Shown piece after piece: positions 58,098 through 64,000 of a DNA stretch of 64,000 nucleotides. This DNA is from SHXO01 sp964523885 (GTDB lineage: Bacteria > Pseudomonadota > Gammaproteobacteria > Burkholderiales > SHXO01), in NCBI GenBank assembly GCA_964523885.1, contig CAZFYX010000087.1, positions 124,001 to 188,000 of the forward strand, read 5' to 3'. A program made the position numbers and the translations under genes. A model generated the notes under the pieces. That model searched no databases and had not been told where the DNA came from. It saw nothing but the letters and a program-made list of their open reading frames with translations. The stretch's first letter is position 1; each line of letters starts with the position of its first letter.

Positions 58098-58540
58098 CGC
58101 GGCTCGCCTGGGCTCGCAGGCGCCGCCGGCGCGCCCTGGGGGTAGCCCGGCACGCCGGCCGGAATCGTCATCCAGCTCTGCTTCGAGCGCAGCCAGATGT
58201 GGCGGTCGATCGACAGCCAGTCGGTCTCGTCGAAGGTTCCCGCGGCGACCATCCGCATGCCCGGACGCGCCTGCGCCGTATGGCAGATGCTGGACCCGCA
58301 GCGCGGGCAGAAGCCCAGCCGCAGCCAGCGGCCGCTCTCGTCCGAATGGTGCTCGTATTCGCTGAGCGTGCCCTGGAGCAGCTCCACGGCCTGCTCGGGA
58401 AACCCGGCCACCACCGCGAACGCGCTTGCCAGGCGCTTCTGGCAGAACTTGCAGTGACACACGGCGACGAAGGCGGGTCTGCCCCGCACCTGGTAGCGGA
58501 CGGCACCGCAAAGGCAGCCGCCGGAATGGGCCTCCGACAT
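58094..58540 (-). CDS. GFA-family (glutathione-dependent formaldehyde-activating enzyme-like) zinc protein
   Basis: A 148-residue protein with the GFA/CENP-V zinc-binding arrangement: GGCLCGAVRYQV at the N-terminus, CHCKFCQK about 20 residues on, and FCPRCGSSI in the second half. The family is related to Gfa and CENP-V; several members have no formaldehyde activity, so the name is only a family label. Encoded just downstream (leftward) of the large carboxylase with 58 bp between, and coupled to the SnoaL-like gene. Confidence 0.9.
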   Translation of the reverse strand: MSEAHSGGCLCGAVRYQVRGRPAFVAVCHCKFCQKRLASAFAVVAGFPEQAVELLQGTLSEYEHHSDESGRWLRLGFCPRCGSSICHTAQARPGMRMVAAGTFDETDWLSIDRHIWLRSKQSWMTIPAGVPGYPQGAPAAPASPGEPR

Positions 58541-58598
58541 CGCTCGATTCCTCGACAGGAGAGGAGCGAAGGCTAGCGCATCGGCGCCCGCCGTGCAG

Positions 58599-61500
58599 TC
58601 ACGCGGCCGCTTCGATGACCAGCAGGTCCTGTCCCGCAGCCACCTGCGCCCCTTCCTTGCAGTACAGGCGGTGCACGCGCCCGTCGCAGGGCGCCGCGAT
58701 CGCGATCTCCATCTTCATCGACTCGACGATGACGATCGGCTCGCCCGCCTTGACTGCCGCGCCCTCGCTCACCGCCACCTTCCAGATGCTGCCGGCCACG
58801 TGCGTGGCCACGGCGCGGCCATTAAGCGGCAGGTCCAGCTCGGTGTCGACGCCGGCTGCCGCGACCGCGGCATCGGCCGCGTACTCCGCCTGCCCCGCCA
58901 CACGCCAGCGCTCGCGCTCGGCCTCGAACGCCTCCTGCTGGCGTGACTTGAAGCGTGCGATCGAAGCCGCGTGCGCGCGCAGGAAGTCGTTGTACCGGCG
59001 CAGGCTGAAGACCTCCTCCTCGACCTGCAATGCGAAGCGGCCCTGCACGAAGTCCTCGCGCATGCGCAGCAGCTCCCGCTCGCTCACCGGGTAGAAGCGG
59101 ATCTGGTCGAAGAAGCGCAGCAGCCAGGGTTTGCCGTCGCGGAAGTCACGGGTCTGCTTGAATCGGTTCCACATCTGGAGGGTGCGGCCGACGAACTGGT
59201 AGCCGCCGGGGCCTTCCATCCCGTACACGCAGAGATAGGCGCCGCCGATGCCCACCGCATTCTCGGGTGTCCAGGTGCGCGCCGGGTTGTACTTGGTGGT
59301 GACCAGGCGGTGCCGCGGATCGACCGGTGTCGCGACCGGCGCGCCGAGATAGACGTCGCCGAGGCCCAGCACCAGGTAGCTTGCCTCGAACACGATCCGG
59401 TGCACGTCGTCGACGTGGCCGAGTCCGTTGATGCGGCGGATGAACTCGATGTTGCTGGGGCACCAGGGCGCATCGCGCCGCACCGACTGGGTGTACTTCT
59501 CGATCGCCAGCCGGGTCGCCGGGTCGTCCCACGACAGCGGCAGGTGCACGATGCGCGTCGGCACCTCCATGTCCTCGATGGCCGGCAGCTCGGACTCCCC
59601 GTCGATGAGCAGGTCGAGCAGGTCCTCGACCGCGAGCTCGCGACTGTCGAAGTGCACCTGCAGCGAGCGGATGCCCGGCGTCAGATCGACGATGCCCGGA
59701 GGCCGGCACCCCTGCAGCCACGTCATCAGTGCGTGCACGCGGAAGCGCAGGTTGAGGTCGAGCACCAGCGGCCCGTACTCCACCAGCAGGTACTTGTCTC
59801 CGGCCTGGCGGTAGACCACTTCCAGCTGGCCGGGCCCCGGCGGGATGCGATGCAGGATCGGTTCGCGTAACGCCGCCGGTGCGTTCACCGTCGTCGCGGA
59901 GATCGCCGGGCGCTGCGGCACGGTCAACGTGGCGAGCGCCTCTTCGGCTGCAGACTCGTGCGCAGCCGCCCAGGCCTGGCTCACGCGCATGAACCGCACC
60001 CGCGCACCGGGCTTGAGCTGGCCGAGCTTCCACAGCTCGGCCTGCACGACGACCGCCGGGCAGACGAACCCCCCCAGGCTGGGACCGTCGGGCCCGAGGA
60101 TCACCGGCATGTCGCCGGTGAAGTCGATGGCGCCGATCGCGTAGGCGTTGTCATGGATGTTGGACGGATGCAGCCCGGCCTCGCCGCCATCGGGCCGCGC
60201 CCACTGCGGCCTGGGGCCGATCAGCCGCACGCCGGTGCGGCTGGAGTTGTAGTGCACTTCCCACTCGGTGGCGAAGAAGACCTCGATGTCCTCCTCGGTG
60301 AAGAAGTCCGGTGCACCGTGCGGTCCGTACAGGACACCGATGGTCCAGACATCCTCCAGCGCGGGAACCAGCGTGCGCGGCAGGCGCAGGCCGGTGACCT
60401 CCGGGGCCGAGATCGCAGCGACGTGAAGCACGTCGCCGGTGCGCAGGGTGCGGCCCGCATGACCGCCGAAGCGGCCCAGGGTGAAGGTGGACTTGCTGCC
60501 GAGGTAGTCCGGCACCTGCAACCCGCCCTGCACCGCGAGGTAGGCGCGCACGCCGTTGCCCTGCACCGGCCCCAGCCGCAGCACTGATCCGGCTGCGACG
60601 CGATGCGCAGTCCAGTAGGCGAGCGGCTTGCCATCGAGCTCGGCCGGCATCCGCGCGCCGCACAGCGCGATGATCGCCTCGCAGTTGAAGCGCAGCACGG
60701 GACCGGCGGCGGTCAACTCGAGCCCCGCGGCCGCCTCCGGGTTGCCAACGAGGCGGTTGGCGAGGCGGAACGACAAAGCATCCATCGGCCTCGACGGCGG
60801 CACGCCGACGTCCCAGTGGCCGAGCCGGCCCGGGTAGTCCTGCACGCTGGTCTGCACGCCGGGCTCGAGCACGTCGATCGTCTGCGGCATGTAGCGGAAC
60901 GCGTTGAGGTAGCGCGTCGTCTGGCGACCCTCGACGAACGTGGCATCGCGCACGATCTGGCGCAGGTAGTCGAGATTGGTCTCGATGCCTGCGATGCGCG
61001 TGGCGTCGAGCGCCTGCGCGAGGCGGGATACCGCGACGCCCCGGGTGTCGGCGGTGACGATGAGCTTCGCCACCATCGGGTCGTAGTACGGCGGGATCTC
61101 GCTGCCGCGCTCGACCCAGGTGTCCACGCGCACGCCGTCCGGGAACGCGACCTCGGTCAGCGAACCGGCCGCCGGCTGGAAGTTCTTCGCCGGGTCCTCG
61201 GCGTACAGCCGCACCTGGATCGAGTGGCCGGCCGGCTCCACACGCAGAGTCTCCAGCGACGGCAGCGAGCCGTCCGCGAGGCGGATCATCCACTCCACCA
61301 GGTCGACGCCGGTGACCTGCTCCGTCACACCGTGCTCGACCTGCAGCCGGGTGTTCACTTCGAGGAAGTAGAACTGCCCGCTGCCAGCGTCGTAGACGAA
61401 CTCCACCGTGCCGGCGGAACGGTAGGCGACCGCGCGCGCGAGGCGCGCCGCCGTGTCCCGCAGCCGTTCGCGCTGGACCGCGGTGAGCCCCGGCGCGGGC

Positions 61501-62222
61501 GTCTCCTCGATCACCTTCTGGTTGCGCCGCTGCACCGAGCAGTCGCGCTCGCCGAGCGCGAGCACGTTACCCTTGCCATCGCCGAATACCTGCACTTCGA
61601 TGTGACGTGCCGCCTCGACGTACTTCTCGAGATAGATGCCGCCCTCCTTGAAGTTGGCGCGCGCCAGGCGCGCCACCGACTGGAACGCGTCCTCGAGCTG
61701 GTCCTCGCTCCAGCACAGCTGCATGCCGATGCCGCCGCCGCCCGCCGTGCTCTTGAGCATCACGGGGTAGCCGATGCGCAGCGCCTCGGCACGGGCGTGG
61801 CCGACGTCGTCGAGCAGCCCGCTGCCGGGCAGCAGCGGCACGTCGTTGGCCCGCGCCAGCTCGCGCGCCGTGTGCTTCAACCCGAAGCTGCGCATCTGCT
61901 CGGGCGTCGGGCCGATGAAGGCGATGCCGGCCTGCGCGCATGCTTCGGCGAAGTCGGCGTTCTCACTCAGGAAGCCGTAGCCCGGATGGATGGCCTGGGC
62001 GCCGGTGGCGCGAGCCGCCTCCAGGATGCGGTCCACGCGCAGGTAGCTCTCCGCACTCGGCGCAGCACCGACGCAAACCGCTTCATCGGCCTGGGCCACG
62101 TGCAGCGAGTGGCCATCGGCTTCCGAATAGACCGCGACGGTGCTGATGCCGAGCCTGCGGGCGGTGCGGATGACGCGACAGGCGATCGCGCCGCGGTTGG
62201 CGATGAGGATCTTCGAGAACAT
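58599..62222 (-). CDS. Biotin-dependent urea/guanidine carboxylase
   Basis: A 1,207-residue biotin enzyme. Residues about 1-450 are biotin carboxylase (MFSKILIANRGAIACRVIR, IHPGYGFLSENADFAEAC, STAGGGGIGMQL, FYFLEVNTRLQVEHGVTE). About 460-1050 hold the urea-carboxylase-type carboxyltransferase (AHS2 then AHS1-like; GVQTSVQDYPGRLGHWDVG, AGDKYLLVEYGP). The C-terminal carrier has ESMKME with the biotinyl lysine at about 1170. No allophanate hydrolase domain is fused. Enzymes of this type next to UAAP proteins have been shown to carboxylate guanidine rather than urea. The ATG is canonical but has no ribosome-binding site: a hairpin repeat lies directly upstream. Confidence 0.9.
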   Translation of the reverse strand: MFSKILIANRGAIACRVIRTARRLGISTVAVYSEADGHSLHVAQADEAVCVGAAPSAESYLRVDRILEAARATGAQAIHPGYGFLSENADFAEACAQAGIAFIGPTPEQMRSFGLKHTARELARANDVPLLPGSGLLDDVGHARAEALRIGYPVMLKSTAGGGGIGMQLCWSEDQLEDAFQSVARLARANFKEGGIYLEKYVEAARHIEVQVFGDGKGNVLALGERDCSVQRRNQKVIEETPAPGLTAVQRERLRDTAARLARAVAYRSAGTVEFVYDAGSGQFYFLEVNTRLQVEHGVTEQVTGVDLVEWMIRLADGSLPSLETLRVEPAGHSIQVRLYAEDPAKNFQPAAGSLTEVAFPDGVRVDTWVERGSEIPPYYDPMVAKLIVTADTRGVAVSRLAQALDATRIAGIETNLDYLRQIVRDATFVEGRQTTRYLNAFRYMPQTIDVLEPGVQTSVQDYPGRLGHWDVGVPPSRPMDALSFRLANRLVGNPEAAAGLELTAAGPVLRFNCEAIIALCGARMPAELDGKPLAYWTAHRVAAGSVLRLGPVQGNGVRAYLAVQGGLQVPDYLGSKSTFTLGRFGGHAGRTLRTGDVLHVAAISAPEVTGLRLPRTLVPALEDVWTIGVLYGPHGAPDFFTEEDIEVFFATEWEVHYNSSRTGVRLIGPRPQWARPDGGEAGLHPSNIHDNAYAIGAIDFTGDMPVILGPDGPSLGGFVCPAVVVQAELWKLGQLKPGARVRFMRVSQAWAAAHESAAEEALATLTVPQRPAISATTVNAPAALREPILHRIPPGPGQLEVVYRQAGDKYLLVEYGPLVLDLNLRFRVHALMTWLQGCRPPGIVDLTPGIRSLQVHFDSRELAVEDLLDLLIDGESELPAIEDMEVPTRIVHLPLSWDDPATRLAIEKYTQSVRRDAPWCPSNIEFIRRINGLGHVDDVHRIVFEASYLVLGLGDVYLGAPVATPVDPRHRLVTTKYNPARTWTPENAVGIGGAYLCVYGMEGPGGYQFVGRTLQMWNRFKQTRDFRDGKPWLLRFFDQIRFYPVSERELLRMREDFVQGRFALQVEEEVFSLRRYNDFLRAHAASIARFKSRQQEAFEAERERWRVAGQAEYAADAAVAAAGVDTELDLPLNGRAVATHVAGSIWKVAVSEGAAVKAGEPIVIVESMKMEIAIAAPCDGRVHRLYCKEGAQVAAGQDLLVIEAAA

Positions 62223-62225
62223 GGG

Positions 62226-62371
62226 GCGAGAGGCGAGGGGCTAGAGGCTAGAGGCGAGAGGACGCATGCACACCGGATTCGATGAACGGCACAGGGTTGA
62301 AAGACCGACCAGGCTGAGGACTCAGGCCTGCCACGGTCGCCCTCTAGCCTCTAGCCTCTCGCCTCTAGCCC
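62226..62371. repeat. Hairpin repeat element between carboxylase and UAAP2 genes
   Basis: Left arm about 62226-62262 (GAGGCGAGGGGCTAGAGGCT and on, units GAGGCTA and GAGGCGA); right arm 62341-62371 (CCTCTAGCCTCTAGCCTCTC and on), its inverted copy. The interior, about 80 bp, differs from that of the uvrA copy. The right arm supplies the TAG stop codon of the UAAP2 gene and the left arm occupies the ribosome-binding-site position of the carboxylase. Confidence 0.82.
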
Positions 62372-63009
62372 ACATCCCACACCAGCAGCCGCACCGGCGT
62401 CGGGTTGTACGCATTGCACGGGTTGTTCAGCTGCGGGCAGTTGGAGATCAGGCACACGACGTCCATCTCGGCGCGCAGCTCCACGTACTTGCCGGGCGCC
62501 GAGATGCCGTCCTCGAACGTCAACCCGCCCTGCGGCGTGACCGGCACGTTCATGAAGAAGTTGATGTTGTGGGTGATGTCGCGCTTCTCGATGTGGTGGT
62601 CGTGATCGTGCTGGATGGCGGACATGAAGTTGTCGCGGCAGGCGTGCATGAAGCGCTTCTCGAGCGCGTAGCGCACCGTGTTGCTCTCCTGCGCGCACGC
62701 CCCGCCCAGCGTGTCGTGGCGCCCGCAGGTGTCGGCGACGATGGTCATCAGGACGTTGCCCTCGGTGGAGATGAGCTGGGTGCCGGTGGTGAGGTAGAGG
62801 TTGGCCTGGCGCTGGATGGTGTCGACGGCGCTGTAGCGGTCCTCGGGGTCGTCGGCGTTGTAGAACAGCGTGTCGACCGCCTGGTTGCCCTCCAGGTCGA
62901 GGATGCGGAACACCTGCCCCCTGCGGATGACCTTCATCCACGGCTCCCCGGCCGGGCACACCTCGTCGATCACCGCATCGCGCGGGTCGAGCCTGCTTTC
63001 CGTGATCAT
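62365..63009 (-). CDS. Carboxyguanidine deiminase subunit (UAAP2, DUF1989)
   Basis: A 214-residue protein matching urea-amidolyase-associated protein UAAP2: ITESRLDPRDAVIDEVCPAGE, VFRILDLEGNQAVDTLFYN, TGTQLISTEGNVLMTIVADT, CGRHDTLGGACAQESNTVR, INFFMNVPVTPQGGLTFEDG and ISNCPQLNNPCNAYNPTPVR. Such proteins pair with UAAP1 as carboxyguanidine deiminase, which turns carboxyguanidine into allophanate. The AGGAGG site overlaps the UAAP1 end. The stop (TAG, 62365-62367) lies inside the right arm of the hairpin repeat, so the normal C-terminus may have been trimmed or slightly changed. Confidence 0.9.
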   Translation of the reverse strand: MITESRLDPRDAVIDEVCPAGEPWMKVIRRGQVFRILDLEGNQAVDTLFYNADDPEDRYSAVDTIQRQANLYLTTGTQLISTEGNVLMTIVADTCGRHDTLGGACAQESNTVRYALEKRFMHACRDNFMSAIQHDHDHHIEKRDITHNINFFMNVPVTPQGGLTFEDGISAPGKYVELRAEMDVVCLISNCPQLNNPCNAYNPTPVRLLVWDVG

Positions 63010-63017
63010 GCCGCCTC

Positions 63018-63749
63018 CTACTGCGCGAAGTAGCGCTCGGTGTTGATGAAGCCGCGCTGGTTCTCCGGGCGCGCGTTGCGGCACGGGTCGTCCTGGGGTG
63101 CGGTGCCGGAGCGCCATGCGGTGAGCTTCACCGGCGCGGGCGCATACGCGGTGCGCGGGTCGAGGGGATGCGGCGCGGCCGACAGCACCAGCAGCGCGTG
63201 CATCTCGAAGCGCAGGTCGACGAAGGCACCGGCGGTGGAATGGCCGGTCACGTAGTGCAGCCCGCCGGCCTCGTCGGCGACGACCTTGCTGAACAGGTTC
63301 AGGTTGGCGTGCAGGTCGCGGCGGCCCATGCCCCAGCGGCTGAGCTCCTTCAGGAACCCTTCCTTCCCGCTGCGGTGCATGGCGTTGCGATGCTGCTGGT
63401 AGCGCTTCACCCCGTACTTGCGCTCGATCAGCGCATCGTCCGCCACCCCGCACACGGTGTCGTGCCAGCCCGCGGTGTCCTCGCTCACCGAGCACAGCAC
63501 CCGGCCCATGTCCGAGTAGCAGACGTTGCCCCGGGTCAGATACGCCGTGTGCTGGGCCTTGAGCGTATCGGGCATGTTGTAGCGCTCGGTCTTCTCCTCG
63601 AAGTTGAAGATCAGCAGCGCGCAGTTGGCGCCGCCCTCGAAATCGGTGAAGCGCACGCTGACGCCGCGGCGCACGACGCCCGACCAGTGGCAGCCGCCGG
63701 GCACGGTCTCCTCCCACAGCACGGGACCGGGTGTGGATGATGCAGTCAC
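63018..63749 (-). CDS. Carboxyguanidine deiminase subunit (UAAP1, DUF1989)
   Basis: A 243-residue protein with UAAP1 motifs: LWEETVPGGCHWSGVVRRGV, RFTDFEGGANCALLIFN, ERYNMPDTLKAQHTAYL, TRGNVCYSDMGRVLCSV and NLNLFSKVVADEAGGL. It starts with GTG behind a very good GGAGAGGAG site. With UAAP2 it forms the heteromeric carboxyguanidine deiminase of guanidine assimilation. The gap to the ABC ATPase gene is 40 bp and to UAAP2 8 bp, so all are one leftward operon. Confidence 0.9.
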   Translation of the reverse strand: MTASSTPGPVLWEETVPGGCHWSGVVRRGVSVRFTDFEGGANCALLIFNFEEKTERYNMPDTLKAQHTAYLTRGNVCYSDMGRVLCSVSEDTAGWHDTVCGVADDALIERKYGVKRYQQHRNAMHRSGKEGFLKELSRWGMGRRDLHANLNLFSKVVADEAGGLHYVTGHSTAGAFVDLRFEMHALLVLSAAPHPLDPRTAYAPAPVKLTAWRSGTAPQDDPCRNARPENQRGFINTERYFAQ

Positions 63750-63789
63750 GAATCTCCTCTCCTGGAAATGGAGCGCGGCGCAGGCCGGC

Positions 63790-64000
63790 CTAGGCCGGCG
63801 TCCGCCGGCTCAGCTTCTCGAGCAGCTCGAGGTCGGTCTTCATGCCCGAGGTCTCGCGGATGCGCCCGATGATCTCGCGCTTGAGCGCCAAAAACTCCGG
63901 GGACAGCTTCATGTCCTGGTGGCGCTTGTCGGGCAGGGGCACTTCATAGATGGTGTCGATGCGTCCAGGTCGCGGGGCCATCAGCACCACCCGCTGGCCG
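63790..64000 (-). CDS. NitT/TauT-type ABC ATPase, C-terminal part (cut by window edge)
   Basis: Only the last about 70 residues are inside the window; the ATPase core lies beyond the right edge. The visible part, VVLMAPRPGRIDTIYEVPLP, then LSPEFLALKREIIGRIRE, is the typical C-terminus of nitrate/sulfonate/taurine-family ATPases. It starts a leftward operon with UAAP1, UAAP2 and the carboxylase and is the likely partner of a guanidine-type binding protein, possibly the one at 48700 or another outside the window. Confidence 0.85.
   Translation of the reverse strand, partial: GQRVVLMAPRPGRIDTIYEVPLPDKRHQDMKLSPEFLALKREIIGRIRETSGMKTDLELLEKLSRRTPA

Overview
The window is 64 kb of high-GC DNA, densely packed with genes on both strands. 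Gene content (a LysR gene divergent from a DUF2917 gene, a tandem UvrA of about 1,950 residues, a PhoP/PhoQ-like pair with small periplasmic proteins, a UAAP/urea-carboxylase-type operon, YaeQ, rhomboid, DUF1415) points to a betaproteobacterium, probably Burkholderiales or a relative. This is inferred from families only. I see no rRNA, tRNA, CRISPR array, transposase or phage gene.

Layout. 0-4.8 kb: end of a DUF2938 gene, a DUF2798 gene, two small soluble proteins, and a BtuB-like outer-membrane receptor read leftward behind a clear cobalamin riboswitch. 4.8-10.9 kb: an orphan MlaF-like ATPase, three small exported proteins, a PhoP/PhoQ-like two-component system and a di-heme oxidoreductase. 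10.9-17.7 kb: a tightly coupled operon RDD - SpoIIM-like - DUF4129 - DUF4350 - MoxR - DUF58. 17.8-20.9 kb: CDGSH protein, 3-hydroxybutyrate dehydrogenase, DUF2917, LysR. 21-27 kb: an HTH regulator with an operator-like palindrome, then a peptide-type ABC importer (binding protein, two permeases, fused double ATPase). 27-32 kb: two small unknown genes, a TetR/SDR pair sharing a 14-bp operator, an MlrC-like protein and a DUF3592 protein.

32.4-45.8 kb: a membrane-anchored Clp-like AAA+ ATPase whose C-terminus is a GGQ-less release-factor-2 remnant; rhomboid protease; a TetR divergent from a secreted protein; a tandem UvrA carrying an in-frame hairpin-repeat insertion; DUF1415; a beta-barrel-like protein. 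46-48.3 kb: an RlmN-like radical SAM enzyme, YaiI and YaeQ.

48.3-64 kb looks like a guanidine / guanidino-compound island. On the right-going strand a sigma-54 promoter and a guanidine-I (ykkC) riboswitch precede a NitT/TauT-type binding protein, two di-iron desaturase-like enzymes, an SDR, an EamA permease, a very convincing creatininase, a biuret-hydrolase-like cysteine hydrolase and a lactonase-like metallo-hydrolase. On the left-going strand, converging on it, lie an ABC ATPase (cut by the window edge), the two UAAP proteins (carboxyguanidine deiminase subunits) and a biotin-dependent urea/guanidine carboxylase. A second copy of the hairpin repeat sits between the last two, supplying the stop codon of one gene and removing the ribosome-binding site of the next.

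The strongest leads are the AAA+/release-factor fusion, the guanidine-responsive cluster with its unexplained desaturase pair, and the invading hairpin repeat.
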